Shown: positions 33,530 to 42,727, numbered from the stretch's first letter. The stretch is DNA of 64,000 bases from Oleiagrimonas sp964566965 (GCA_964566965.1 CAZMKO010000003.1:6756-70755); one strand, 5' to 3'. The notes: a model not told the origin generated them from the letters alone. A program made the numbers and translations.

Positions 33530-34474
33530 TCACAACGACAGCGGGTCGTCCTCGCAGAGGTAGCCGAGGGTCAGCGCACCTTCACCGACGTTGACCATAC
33601 CGGTGATGCTCATGGGGCTTTCCAGCAGGGTTGCGCCGCCGTCCGCACAGGCCCGGGCCAGTGCCTCGTAGCCGGGCAGGTTGCGCATGATGTCCAGTTC
33701 GCCGCCATAGCCGAGGCACACCGTGGGTGCCATCAGACCGGCATGCACCCGTGCGGCGGCATGCTCGAACAGGGTTTGGGCACCGTTTTCGAAGCCACGG
33801 GGGCGTGCCACCGGGCCGGTCTGGCCGCGCCATCCGCGCAGCAGCGGCTTGATGTCCAGTGCCGAACCCAGGGTCGCGCCCACCCATCCGATGCTGCGGT
33901 CGCCCTTGCGGCGCGCACGGGCGCGCAGGTAGTGCAGGTCGCGTGGCAACAGGTAGCCGTACGCATGTCGGGCCAGCACGCCGAGGCGCTCACGAATGGC
34001 GCCGGGAGCCTGCCCCTCGGCGATCAGGTGGGCGGCTTCGGCGACCAGGGCACCGGAGCCGGCGAACAGGGTTTGCGTGTCGATCACCCGCAGCAGGAAC
34101 TGGCCTTGATGGCCGGCCTGTTCACGTACTTCCCGATAGCGCTTGAGGACACCGAACGCGGCTTTTTCCAGGTTGGCGTGCGTGTCGCTGCGGGTGGCGC
34201 TCGTGGTCAGGCAGAACAGGCAGTCGTAGCGGATGACCAGTTCATCCAGGATGAAGGCCTCGATGTCCGGTGTCGACAACGGCGCGGTATCGGCGTGTGC
34301 TGCCGACAGAGAGCCTTCGCGCTCCAGAAAACGGCGCACGTCGTTGGGATCGCGGTGGTCGGGGAAGGCTTGTCCATCAAGGTCGACCCGGACCGGCAAC
34401 ACCGTGATCCCGTGTTGCGAGATGAAATCACGGGGCAGATCACAGGTGGCATCCATCACCAGGCCGGTGCGCAT
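33530..34474 (-). CDS. DegV family lipid-binding protein
   Basis: 314-residue DegV-type protein. DegV proteins bind fatty acids in a cleft between two alpha/beta domains; in Firmicutes FakB they present fatty acids to a kinase. The N-terminal signature VMDATCDLPRDFISQHGITVLPVRVDLDG, the TSATRSDTH ligand loop and the C-terminal TVCLGYGGELDIM segment are consistent. No FakA-like kinase is visible here, so lipid storage or transport without phosphorylation is as likely. No signal peptide. Full length, transcribed toward the DUF4124 gene. Confidence 0.88.
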   Translation of the reverse strand: MRTGLVMDATCDLPRDFISQHGITVLPVRVDLDGQAFPDHRDPNDVRRFLEREGSLSAAHADTAPLSTPDIEAFILDELVIRYDCLFCLTTSATRSDTHANLEKAAFGVLKRYREVREQAGHQGQFLLRVIDTQTLFAGSGALVAEAAHLIAEGQAPGAIRERLGVLARHAYGYLLPRDLHYLRARARRKGDRSIGWVGATLGSALDIKPLLRGWRGQTGPVARPRGFENGAQTLFEHAAARVHAGLMAPTVCLGYGGELDIMRNLPGYEALARACADGGATLLESPMSITGMVNVGEGALTLGYLCEDDPLSL

Positions 34475-34833
34475 GCAATCATCCTTGCCGCGGGAGCGGC
34501 GCCGTCGAATGGGGCCAGTCTAGCGATCCGCCGGCGGCTGCCAACCGGAACTTTTCCTATGGAGGCCCTGGATAGCTACGGCTGTTCGCCTCAAATGGTC
34601 GAAAAATCCGACTCGAACCACGTTGCGTCGCTCGCACGGTTTCTACCATTCGCACTCCTCGTGGGAGCCTCGAAAAACCTGGATTTTCATCAAGGCCACT
34701 GCAGGGAACCTGGAAAAACCGGATACTCGACGTCGATCTGTGGGAGCGGCTTCAGCCGCGATGGCGAGATGCCCGCAAGTACGGATCGCGGCTGAAGCCG
34801 CTCCCACAAAAAAGCATGGTTTTTCGAGGTTCC
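34475..34833. repeat. Gene-free region with composite inverted repeat (copy 2)
   Basis: No gene is supported. From 34662 to about 34836 lies a composite element. GGGAGCCTCGAAAAACC (34662-34678) and GGTTTTTCGAGGTTCCC (34818-34834) are outer arms, a 70-base inner hairpin runs 34739-34808 (arms TGTGGGAGCGGCTTCAGCCG and its inverse), and an extra arm GGGAACCTGGAAAAACCGGA lies at 34704-34723. 34662-34725 read backwards matches 10652-10722. The right outer arm runs into the fadE stop codon. 34475-34661 hold nothing I can name. Confidence 0.85.
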
Positions 34834-37251
34834 CTAGTGCAGCTCGCGATAGGTTTCCGGGTCGAAAACATCCACTTCGACCACGTTCTGGCGGGCCTCG
34901 CGGGCCGCGTCCAGCAATTGGTACTCCTGCTCGCTGATCACGCCCGCGGCCAGGGCCGTGTCGTCCAGCATGTGTCCCGGCGCGCGGTCGAGGCGGCCGT
35001 CGCGCACCGCGTCGCGCAACTTGACGTCCACCGGCATGGCGCGCACGGCTTTTTCCAGAGCCGCTTCCAGCGCGCCCAGGCCGGCTTCCTGCGGGTCGGG
35101 GATGTACACGTCCTCGGTGAGGTGCACGCGAGCCTCGCGGTTTTCCAGGATGGCGCGGGCGGCGCGCCGGCCGAGCTTGTCCGAGGGCGGACGGAAACGC
35201 GCACCCAGTGGAAACACCAGGAAACGGGCCAGCATGGCCAGAGGTCGTGAAGGCAGGTTGTCGAGCACACCCACGAGGGCTTCCTGCACGCGATACAGCG
35301 CCAGGGCGGTGGACCAGCGGGCCAGGTCGTAGTTGCTGGCCAGCTTGGTTTCGTCGTGATACCGCTTCAGTGACGCGGCGGCCAGGTATTGCCAGGCCAG
35401 CGCATCGGCCAGCCGTCCGGAAATTTTCTCGCGGCGTTTGAGCGAGCCGCCGAGTACGCCCATGGAGATGTCGGAGATCAGCGCGAACGCGGCCGAGAAA
35501 CGGCTCAGATGCTGATAGAAGCGTTTCACGTCGTGGGTCTCCGGCACGCGCGCCAGGCGGCTTCCGGTCAACGCCAGCAGAAACGCGCGCACGGCGCGTG
35601 TGACGACGAAGTTGGCGTAGCCGAAGGTGGCTTTGTCCAAGGCCTTGTGGTCGTTCTTGTCCACGGCCTGGATCAGGGTCTGCACGTAAGGGTGGCAGCG
35701 GATGGCGCCCTGGCCGTAGATGATCATGGAGCGGGTCAGGATGTTGGCGCCCTCCACGGTGATGCCGATTGGCACCGACATCCACATGCGCGAGAGCAGG
35801 TTGCGCGGCCCGCGCTGGATGGCCGAGCCGGCGCGGATGTCCATGGCGTCGGACACCACCTCGCGCATGCCCTCGGTGAGGTAGGCCTTGGCGATGGAAC
35901 CCAGGACCGCCGGGCGTTCGCCGGCGTCCAGCGCGCCGCAGGTGAGGGTGCGCGTGGCGCTCATCATCCAGGTCATGCCGGCGATGCGGGCCAGCGGTTC
36001 CTCGATGCCCTCGAAACGGCCGATGGGCGTGTCGAACTGTTCGCGCACGGTGGCGTAGGCACCGCTGATGCGGGTGGCCATCTGCGCGGCGCCCACCGAC
36101 AGGGCCGGCAACGAGATCGACCGCCCCGCCGCGAGCGATTCCATCAGCATGCGCCAGCCCTGGCCGATGCGCGCCCGCCCTCCGATGATCGCGTCCAATG
36201 GCACGAACACATCCTCGCCGGTGATCGGGCCGTTGGCAAAGGGCACGCCCATCGGGTCGTGGTGCTTGCCGATGGTGATGCCGGGCAGATCGCTGGCGAT
36301 CAGCGCGCAGGTGATGCCGAGGTCCTCGGTGTCGCCGAGCAGGCCGTGCGGGTCGTGCAACCGGAAGGCCAGCCCGATCAGGCTCGCCACCGGTGCCAGC
36401 GTGATATAGCGCTTGTTCCAGTTGAGCCGCATGCCGAGCACTTCTTCGCCGTTCCACAGGCCGCGCTCGACGATGCCGGTGGATTGGGTGGCGGCCGCGT
36501 CCGAGCCGGCTTCGGGGCCGGTAAGGGCAAAGCAGGGAATGTCGCGGCCGTCGGCCAGGCGCGGCAGGTAGTGGTCCTTTTGCTCGTCGGTGCCGTATTC
36601 CAGCAGCAGCTCGGCCGGCCCCAGCGAGTTGGGCACCATCACGGTCACCGCCGCGGCGATGGAGCGGCTGGCGATGCGCGTGACCACGCGCGAGTGGCCG
36701 ATCTCGGAAAACCCCAGTCCGCCGTAGCGCTCGGGGATGATCATGCCGAAGAAGCGTTCGCGCTTGAGGTAGTCCCAGGTTGCCTCGGACAAACCGCGGC
36801 GCTGTTCGATGTCCCAGTCGTCCATGTGCCGGCACAGTTCGGTCACCGGACCGTCCAGGAACGCCTGTTCGCGTTCACTGAGCGGCTGGCAGCGGAAGTC
36901 CAGCAGGCGGGCCCAGTCCGGCCGGCCGGAGAAAATCTGCGCGTCCCACCACACGCTGCCGGCTTCCAGCGCCACCCGTTCGGTGTCGCCCAGGCGGGGC
37001 AGCGCCTTGCCCAACAGCGGCATCAGGGCGCGCGCGAACAAGATTCGTCGCAGCGGCGCGAAGCCGGTCACCAGGGCCACCAGTGCGGCCAGGGCCAGCA
37101 CCAGTGAGAATGTTGTCGTGACGCTGCCGGCGTCGATCAGCCAGGCGATGAACAGCACGCCCAAGCCGACCACCCAGGCTATCCAGCCGCGCCCGAGGAA
37201 GGCCAGTGCCAGGGCGGCCAGCACGGCGATGATGATGGCGGCGATCCACAT
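34834..37251 (-). CDS. fadE: Acyl-CoA dehydrogenase FadE-type
   Basis: First oxidative step of fatty-acid beta-oxidation, FAD-dependent, membrane-associated in the FadE class. 805 residues, close to the roughly 815 of E. coli FadE. Two N-terminal hydrophobic segments (1-23 and about 27-63) are followed by the acyl-CoA dehydrogenase N-, middle and C-domains: GMIIPERYGGLGFSEIGHS near residue 170, CFALTGPEAGSDAA near 240, and GRSISLPALSVGAAQMATR near 375. A C-terminal 200-residue domain is specific to FadE. ATG 37251 follows AGGGTAC. Its stop lies within the arm of a composite repeat. Start shared region with the divergent amn is 200 bases long. Confidence 0.93.
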   Translation of the reverse strand: MWIAAIIIAVLAALALAFLGRGWIAWVVGLGVLFIAWLIDAGSVTTTFSLVLALAALVALVTGFAPLRRILFARALMPLLGKALPRLGDTERVALEAGSVWWDAQIFSGRPDWARLLDFRCQPLSEREQAFLDGPVTELCRHMDDWDIEQRRGLSEATWDYLKRERFFGMIIPERYGGLGFSEIGHSRVVTRIASRSIAAAVTVMVPNSLGPAELLLEYGTDEQKDHYLPRLADGRDIPCFALTGPEAGSDAAATQSTGIVERGLWNGEEVLGMRLNWNKRYITLAPVASLIGLAFRLHDPHGLLGDTEDLGITCALIASDLPGITIGKHHDPMGVPFANGPITGEDVFVPLDAIIGGRARIGQGWRMLMESLAAGRSISLPALSVGAAQMATRISGAYATVREQFDTPIGRFEGIEEPLARIAGMTWMMSATRTLTCGALDAGERPAVLGSIAKAYLTEGMREVVSDAMDIRAGSAIQRGPRNLLSRMWMSVPIGITVEGANILTRSMIIYGQGAIRCHPYVQTLIQAVDKNDHKALDKATFGYANFVVTRAVRAFLLALTGSRLARVPETHDVKRFYQHLSRFSAAFALISDISMGVLGGSLKRREKISGRLADALAWQYLAAASLKRYHDETKLASNYDLARWSTALALYRVQEALVGVLDNLPSRPLAMLARFLVFPLGARFRPPSDKLGRRAARAILENREARVHLTEDVYIPDPQEAGLGALEAALEKAVRAMPVDVKLRDAVRDGRLDRAPGHMLDDTALAAGVISEQEYQLLDAAREARQNVVEVDVFDPETYRELH

Positions 37252-37451
37252 GCAAGTACCCTCGCGACGGACGGAGAGCCATTGTGCCAGTCCGAGTTTG
37301 AAGCCCACGCAAACGCGGTTCACGCGACGGCTTGCCCGGTGCCATTCAGGCAATCGGCGTACAATGGTCGGGATATGCAGAGGGCTTTTGGCCGGTGTGG
37401 CGTCACCGGCGTTGCGTGCCGCATGTGCGGCGCGCCTTGACGGACAGATAC

Positions 37452-38249
37452 ATGAAAGAGAAAAACGAGATCGTCGCCAACTGGCTGCCACGCTACACCG
37501 GCACGGCACTGGAGGACTTCGGCGAATATATCCTGCTGACCAACTTCGGCCATTACGTGGAGCTTTTCGCCGAGTGGAACGGCGTCGAGGTGAAGGGGGC
37601 GGACAAACCCATGCCCAACGCCACGGCGGACGGCATCACCTTGATCAATTTCGGCATGGGCAGCCCCAACGCCGCGACGGTCATGGATCTTCTGTCGGCG
37701 ATCAGCCCCAAGGCCGCGTTGTTTCTCGGCAAATGCGGCGGGGTCAAGAAGAAGAACCGTATCGGCGACCTGATCCTGCCGATTGCCGCGATCCGCGGCG
37801 AGGGCACCTCGGACGACTACCTGCCGCGCAACGTGCCGGCGCTTCCCGCGTTCCAGTTGCAGCGCGGCGTGTCGACCATGATCCGCGACCTGGGCCACGA
37901 CTATTGGACCGGCACCGTGTTCACCACCAACCGGCGGGTGTGGGAGCACGACGACACCTTCAAGGAATACCTGCGCCACACGCGCTGCATGGCGGTGGAC
38001 ATGGAGACAGCGACCATCTTCGCGGCCGGCTTCGCCAACTCCATCCCGTCCGGCGCGTTGCTGCTGGTGTCCGACCAGCCGATGATCCCGGAGGGCGTCA
38101 AGACCGCCGCCAGCGACCGCAAGGTCACCGAAAACTACGTCCAGGCACACATCCAGATTGGTATCGAGGCGCTGAAACTGGTGCGCCGCAATGGGCGCAG
38201 CGTCAAGCACCTGCGCTTCGAGGAAGAGTTGGAGGACGACGAGCCCTGA
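37452..38249 (+). CDS. amn: AMP nucleosidase (short, phosphorylase-superfamily type)
   Basis: Predicted to split AMP into adenine and ribose 5-phosphate. 265 residues with the nucleoside phosphorylase fold: LINFGMGSPNAATVMDLL near residue 65, LGKCGGVKKKNRIGDLILP, and the CMAVDMETATIFAAG motif near 180 with the catalytic-type Glu/Asp. This short form lacks the extra N-terminal domain of E. coli Amn and matches the putative AMP nucleosidase class of xanthomonads. A purine nucleoside phosphorylase or MtnN function is a less likely reading. ATG 37452 is chosen; longer frames cross the divergent promoter of fadE. Confidence 0.8.
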   Translation: MKEKNEIVANWLPRYTGTALEDFGEYILLTNFGHYVELFAEWNGVEVKGADKPMPNATADGITLINFGMGSPNAATVMDLLSAISPKAALFLGKCGGVKKKNRIGDLILPIAAIRGEGTSDDYLPRNVPALPAFQLQRGVSTMIRDLGHDYWTGTVFTTNRRVWEHDDTFKEYLRHTRCMAVDMETATIFAAGFANSIPSGALLLVSDQPMIPEGVKTAASDRKVTENYVQAHIQIGIEALKLVRRNGRSVKHLRFEEELEDDEP

Positions 38250-38331
38250 CCGTGGTCGCCCGCCACATGCGGGCGACCGGGTGAGCGATGCGCGCAAGGC
38301 CGGGCCGATGCCCGGCCTTGCGCGTTGAGGT

Positions 38332-39240
38332 TCACGCGCCTTCGGCGTCCTGCCAGGCGTTCATGCCGCCCTCGACGCTGTAGACATGCTTGAAACCGTG
38401 CGCGGCAAATTGCTCGGCGATGCCTCGGCTGGAAACGCCCTTGACGCAGATGAAGGCCAGTTCGGTGTCCTCGGGCAGGGCGTTGAGTGCTTCGTACCCC
38501 TCTTCCTCCAGCACGCGCGCCTGTGGAAGCGAGGGTATCTTGGCCCGGACCGGTGCCGGACGCACGTCGACCAGGGTGATGTCGCCGGCCTCGAGGCGCC
38601 GCTTCAGTTCGTCGACCTGCATCGGCTTGACCTCGGTGGCGCCGGGGAAGCGCAGGCTCAGCCCCGCGCCCTGCATGGTCTCCACCCAGTCGATGGTGAT
38701 GCCGCGCGCGCGCTGGGCGCTGCCCGGATCGAAATGCACTTCCAGACCGTTGGCGGTGGCCACGATGTCGTTGTCGCCGGCTGGCGCAAGGCGGAAGCTG
38801 GCGCTGTGATCGGCCCCCACTTCCAGGTGCAGCGCCATGTCGCCGGCATCGGCCATGCCGTTGCCGATGGCCTCGGCGGCCTTGTCGGTGATGGTGATCC
38901 CGGGCGGGGTGCGGTCCGGCTCGGGCAGGCCGAACAGGGCATGCAGTTCGCCGCTGGTGTACATCTGGCGCACGATGTCGGCGCCGCCCACCAGGTCGCC
39001 GTCGACGTACAGCTGGGGAATCGTCGGCCAGTTGCCATACACCTTGATGCCCTCGCGGATGTCCGGATCGGCCAGCACGTTGACGGTGTGATACTCGGGC
39101 AGGAGGTCGTTCAGGGCGCCGCTGGCGGCGGCGGAAAAACCGCACATGGGCTGCTGACGGTCACCCTTCATGAACAGCACCACGCGGTGCTCCTTGACGA
39201 TGGCGTCGATGCGTTCACGGATGGCGGGGTCGAGGGACAT
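38332..39240 (-). CDS. Glutaredoxin (CGFS)-A-type-like-rhodanese fusion
   Basis: 302-residue fusion with three domains. Residues 1-105 are a monothiol glutaredoxin with the CGFS active site at 33-36 (PMCGFSA), the Grx4 class that carries [2Fe-2S] clusters. Residues 110-200 look like an A-type (HesB/IscA) fold (ITITDKAAEAI...LEVGADHSASFRLAP...ETMQGAGLSLRF) but contain no cysteine, so cluster ligation is lost. Residues 205-302 form a rhodanese domain with active Cys265 in CVKGVSS. ATG 39240 follows a purine-rich stretch. An Fe-S/sulfane-sulfur linking role is plausible but inferred only. Converges on amn with 82 bases between stops. Confidence 0.88.
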   Translation of the reverse strand: MSLDPAIRERIDAIVKEHRVVLFMKGDRQQPMCGFSAAASGALNDLLPEYHTVNVLADPDIREGIKVYGNWPTIPQLYVDGDLVGGADIVRQMYTSGELHALFGLPEPDRTPPGITITDKAAEAIGNGMADAGDMALHLEVGADHSASFRLAPAGDNDIVATANGLEVHFDPGSAQRARGITIDWVETMQGAGLSLRFPGATEVKPMQVDELKRRLEAGDITLVDVRPAPVRAKIPSLPQARVLEEEGYEALNALPEDTELAFICVKGVSSRGIAEQFAAHGFKHVYSVEGGMNAWQDAEGA

Positions 39241-39302
39241 GGAAAAGCTCCGGAAAAAAAGCAAGGGTCAAGGGAATCATATGCTGGCGGCAGGCGCGGG
39301 CT

Positions 39303-39971
39303 TCAAGGCCCCGCTCGCCGCTTACCGTCGTCGGTGCCGATCGCATGCTCCTGGCCATCGCGCAGCGCCGCCTCCGCCACGGGCGCGATCACGTCGGCCC
39401 ACACGGCGTATTGTGCCGCCGAAGGGTGCAGCCCGTCATCGGCCAGCATGTCCGGTGCCTCGCCACAGTGCCGCGACACCGGCGTGACATCCGCCCAGCG
39501 GGCGCCGGCGGACCGCACCCGCGCCTGCGCCGCGGCATTGAAGGCATCCAGGTCGGCGCCGATGCGCGCGCCATCGCGTTCTTCCACCCGCGCGAAGCGG
39601 GTTACGCCCCAGTCGGGAATGGACACGCCCACCACCCGGTTCGCGCGGCCGCCGGCCAGACCGACCGCGCGTTGCAGGAGGGTGCCGAATTCGTCGTCGT
39701 AATTGTCCAGGTCGCGGCCGCGATACTGGTTGTTGACGCCGATCAGCAGGGTGACCAGGTCCCAGGGCGGTCGCGGGGCCGCCGCTTCGATGCCGGCGGC
39801 CAGCTCGTCGGTGCTCCAGCCCGTGACCGCGACGATCCGCGGATCATCCAGCGCCAGGCCACGCGCGCGCAGACGTGCGGCCACCACGCAGGGCCAGCGT
39901 GTCGCCGGCGGCACGCCTTCGCCGATGGTGTAGGAATCACCCAGGGCAAGAAACCGGTACGGAAGCGACAT
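39303..39971 (-). CDS. SGNH/GDSL-type hydrolase
   Basis: 222-residue esterase or lipase of the SGNH hydrolase family. Block I is FLALGDSYTIGEGVPP with nucleophile Ser13; block III is LIGVNNQYRG near 80 (Gly-x-Asn); block V is DDGLHPSAAQYAVWAD with the Asp and His of the triad near residues 195-198. No signal peptide is evident, so the enzyme is probably cytosolic, in contrast to TesA. ATG 39971 is preferred over the in-frame start five codons earlier. The gene lies 11 bases after alaA on the same strand, so they may form an operon. Confidence 0.88.
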   Translation of the reverse strand: MSLPYRFLALGDSYTIGEGVPPATRWPCVVAARLRARGLALDDPRIVAVTGWSTDELAAGIEAAAPRPPWDLVTLLIGVNNQYRGRDLDNYDDEFGTLLQRAVGLAGGRANRVVGVSIPDWGVTRFARVEERDGARIGADLDAFNAAAQARVRSAGARWADVTPVSRHCGEAPDMLADDGLHPSAAQYAVWADVIAPVAEAALRDGQEHAIGTDDGKRRAGP

Positions 39972-39982
39972 GTGCGGCACCC

Positions 39983-41257
39983 TCACGCCGTGGCCACGGT
40001 GCCGGAGGCGGGGGTGCCCGCCAGCCGCGCCAGGGTACGTTCAATGCGCGTGAAGACTTCGGCAAGGGTGTCCGGGTCGGGCAACAGGGTCAGACGCAGG
40101 TGCCGGCTGGCGGTGAGGTTGAAGCTGGAGCCCGGCGCCAGCAACACCGACTCATCCTCCAGCAGGCGCAGGGCGAAATCGCTGTCGTCGAAGACCGGCA
40201 GGGCGTCGACGCGCACCGAGGGGAACGCGTACAGCGCACCCCGTGGCGGCACCATGTCGAGGTACTCGCTGGCAGCCACGCCGGCCAGCACCGCGGCACG
40301 CGCGCGATGCAGGCGTCCGCCCGGTGCGGTCAGCGCCCCGATGCTGTCGACCCCCTGCAGGGCCGGCGCCACCGCCCATTGCGCCGGCACGTTGGGACAC
40401 AGTCGCAGCGCAGCCAGCAGCTGCAAGGCATCGCGGTAGGCGCGGGTGTCGGCGTGCGTGCCGGACAGCGTCATCCAGCCGACCCGGTAACCGCAGGCGC
40501 GGTGCACCTTGCTGAGGCCGCCGAAGCTCAGGCACGGGTGTGCGCCGGCCAGGGGCGCCAGCGGCTGGAAAGGCGTGTCGTCGTAGACGATGTCGTCATA
40601 GATCTCGTCGCACAACAGCAGCAGGCCGTGTGTCTCGGCGATCGCCACCATTCGTTCCAGCAGGGAGCGCGGATACACGGCGCCGGTCGGGTTGTTGGGA
40701 TTGATCAGCACCAGGGCGCGCGTACGCGGCGTGATCCGCGCCTCGATGTCGTCGGGATCCGGCCAGTGCGCGTTGCATGCCGTGCACGGGTAGTAGACCG
40801 GCCGACCGCCGTTGAGCCGGGTGGCGGCGCTCCACAGCGGGTAGTCGGGGCACGGCAGCAAGACTTCGTCGCCCGGCGCCAGCAGTGCGCGCAGGCTGAT
40901 GTCGATCAACTCGCTGACGCCGTTGCCAATGAACACGCGCGAGGGGTCCACACCACTGGCGCCACGGGCCAGTTGTCGCGCCGCGACGGCGGCGCGCGCC
41001 GTGTCCAGGCCTTGTTCCGTGCAGTAACCGTCGCTGTCGGCCAGATGCGCGGCGACCGCCTCGGCCAGGTGGGGCGGGGCGTGGAAGCCGAAACGGGCCG
41101 GATTGCCGATATTCAACGTCAGGATGTCCCGGCCGGCGGCTTCCAATTCGCGTGCGCGGCGAGCGAGGGCGCCGCGGATGTCGTAGCGGACGTCGGCGAG
41201 GCGTGGACTGGGTTCGATGGCGCGCAAGGCGGGTATCCCGGGTGGACTCGCCCGCAT
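39983..41257 (-). CDS. alaA: Alanine transaminase AlaA-type aminotransferase
   Basis: PLP-dependent class I aminotransferase, the main alanine-forming glutamate-pyruvate transaminase in E. coli. 424 residues from ATG 41257. Features are YDIRGALARRARELEAAGRDILTLNIGNP at the start, GYCTEQGLDTAR, PDYPLWSAATRL, INPNNPTGAVY, CDEIYDDIVYDD, PLP-lysine motif FGGLSKVHRACGYRVGWM with Lys250, and LRLCPNVPAQWAV. This tracks E. coli AlaA along its length. The start is uncertain: a TTG ten codons later gives a length closer to E. coli AlaA, and neither site has a clear ribosome binding site. Divergent from rsgA with a 63-base gap. Confidence 0.88.
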   Translation of the reverse strand: MRASPPGIPALRAIEPSPRLADVRYDIRGALARRARELEAAGRDILTLNIGNPARFGFHAPPHLAEAVAAHLADSDGYCTEQGLDTARAAVAARQLARGASGVDPSRVFIGNGVSELIDISLRALLAPGDEVLLPCPDYPLWSAATRLNGGRPVYYPCTACNAHWPDPDDIEARITPRTRALVLINPNNPTGAVYPRSLLERMVAIAETHGLLLLCDEIYDDIVYDDTPFQPLAPLAGAHPCLSFGGLSKVHRACGYRVGWMTLSGTHADTRAYRDALQLLAALRLCPNVPAQWAVAPALQGVDSIGALTAPGGRLHRARAAVLAGVAASEYLDMVPPRGALYAFPSVRVDALPVFDDSDFALRLLEDESVLLAPGSSFNLTASRHLRLTLLPDPDTLAEVFTRIERTLARLAGTPASGTVATA

Positions 41258-41320
41258 GCTAGCAGCGGGCGCGGGCATCCTGCACGACGATGGCGGGCGG
41301 TGTGCTGCTACGCTTCGCGC

Positions 41321-42373
41321 ATGAGTGCCGCCACCCCACTGGAAACCTTGCGCCACATCGGCTGGCGCGGCGCACTGCCGGACGTGCCGGTGGCGCGCGT
41401 GGTGGCGCAGCACCGTGCCGGTTACGAGTTGCACGACGGCGTGTCGGTGTTCGCGGCGCAGCCGGCGGGGCACTTCCTCAAGCGCAGCTTGGACCCGACG
41501 CAGCGGCCGGCCGTGGGAGATTTCGTGGTCTGGGCCGACACGGCGACGCCAGAGATCACGCAGGTCCTGCCACGGCGTTCCACCCTGACCCGGGCCGCCG
41601 CCGGCGAGCGTTACGCGCGCCAGTTGATCGCCACCAACATCGACCACGTGCTGGTGCTGACCGGCCTGGATGGCGACTTCAATCCACGCCGCATCGAGCG
41701 CTACCTGTTGCTGATCGAGGGCTCGGGGGCGCGCGCGGTGGTGTTGCTGGGCAAGGCCGACCGTGATGCGCAGGCCATCGCACGCCTGGAGCAGCTGCGC
41801 GAGCGCCTGCCCGACGGCACGCCGCTGCACCTGATCAACAGCAAGGACCCGGACAGCGTCCGTATCCTGGCGCCGTATCTCGGGCCGGGCGACAGCGCCG
41901 TGTTGGTGGGGTCCTCCGGGGCCGGCAAGTCCACGCTGACCAATACACTGCTGGGCGAATCGCGCATGGCGACCGGCCGCGTGCGCCGCAGCGACAGCCG
42001 TGGCCGCCACACGACCACGCACCGTGCGTTGCTGCCGTTGCCGACCGGTGGCTGCCTCATCGACACCCCCGGCATGCGTGAATTGAAATTGACCGGCGAG
42101 GAATCGATGGACCTGTTCGCCGACATCGAGGCGCTGGCCCTGCGTTGCCGTTTCGCCGACTGCCAGCACGGCAACGAACCGGGCTGCGCGGTGCAGGCGG
42201 CGCTGGCCAGCGGCGAGATCGATGCGGCGCGCTGGCACAATTACCGCAAGCTGCGCGATGAGCGCGAACAGCAGGCCGCTCAGCTGCAGGCCCGGCGTCA
42301 GCGCAAGGGCGAGGGACGGCGGTCGGGGCGTTCGCCGGGTCGCCGTCCGCGTGGTCGCGACGGCGGCGATTGA
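41321..42373 (+). CDS. rsgA: Ribosome small-subunit GTPase RsgA
   Basis: Circularly permuted GTPase that matures the 30S subunit and releases bound factors. 350 residues. An N-terminal OB domain (to about 105, AVGDFVVWADTATPEITQVLPRRSTLTR) precedes a permuted G domain, where the P-loop GSSGAGKST (about 205-213) follows the NKxD-like GKADRDA and SKDP segments. DTPGMREL is G3 and the C-terminal zinc knuckle is CRFADCQHGNEPGC. The tail past residue 325 is Arg-rich. ATG 41321 sits in a short divergent promoter shared with alaA. Confidence 0.95.
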   Translation: MSAATPLETLRHIGWRGALPDVPVARVVAQHRAGYELHDGVSVFAAQPAGHFLKRSLDPTQRPAVGDFVVWADTATPEITQVLPRRSTLTRAAAGERYARQLIATNIDHVLVLTGLDGDFNPRRIERYLLLIEGSGARAVVLLGKADRDAQAIARLEQLRERLPDGTPLHLINSKDPDSVRILAPYLGPGDSAVLVGSSGAGKSTLTNTLLGESRMATGRVRRSDSRGRHTTTHRALLPLPTGGCLIDTPGMRELKLTGEESMDLFADIEALALRCRFADCQHGNEPGCAVQAALASGEIDAARWHNYRKLRDEREQQAAQLQARRQRKGEGRRSGRSPGRRPRGRDGGD

Positions 42374-42687
42374 GGGCCGGGCGCCGCTTTTCACGCACCC
42401 TGGAAGCCCCGTTCGCGACCCGGTTTAACGTAATGCAACCGTTTGTTTTAACCGAATTTTTCAATTCAGCCGGATGGCTTGCAGAGCCGTGGGGGAAGGA
42501 GTAGGGTCGAAATCGACGGGGCAAAACGCGCCCCGCTTCCACCGGCCAGATCCATGCTCCCACTTGTCTTGTCCGTGTATGCCATTGCCGCCCTGGTGGC
42601 CGTGGCGGGAGCGTGTGTCTTCGCATCGCCTTTGCATGTCGTCGCGTGGCCGGCGTGGCGGCGTGTCCCTGCCTACGGGAGGTTGCC
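42374..42687. other. Intergenic region before ydcH-like gene, with a possible small membrane ORF
   Basis: 314 bases with no secure gene. An AT-rich run from 42421 to 42468 with AACGTAATG and TTTTAACCGAATTTTTCAATTC probably holds a promoter. A 57-codon frame from ATG 42554 encodes a hydrophobic N-terminus followed by a basic, Trp-containing segment, and its 3' end overlaps the ydcH-like gene in another frame. Confidence 0.45.
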
Positions 42688-42727
42688 ATGTTTGAAAACC
42701 AGCAGCATGAAGATGTCGAGGCCTTGA
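42554..42727 (+). CDS. Possible small membrane protein, hypothetical
   Basis: 57 codons from ATG 42554 to TGA 42725-42727. The N-terminus MLPLVLSVYAIAALVAVAGA is one hydrophobic segment, followed by SPLHVVAWPAWRRVP and a basic tail. It resembles the first part of some small xanthomonad membrane proteins, but is short and overlaps the ydcH-like start in another frame. It may be a real small protein, a truncated remnant, or chance. No ribosome binding site stands out. Confidence 0.25.
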   Translation: MLPLVLSVYAIAALVAVAGACVFASPLHVVAWPAWRRVPAYGRLPCLKTSSMKMSRP

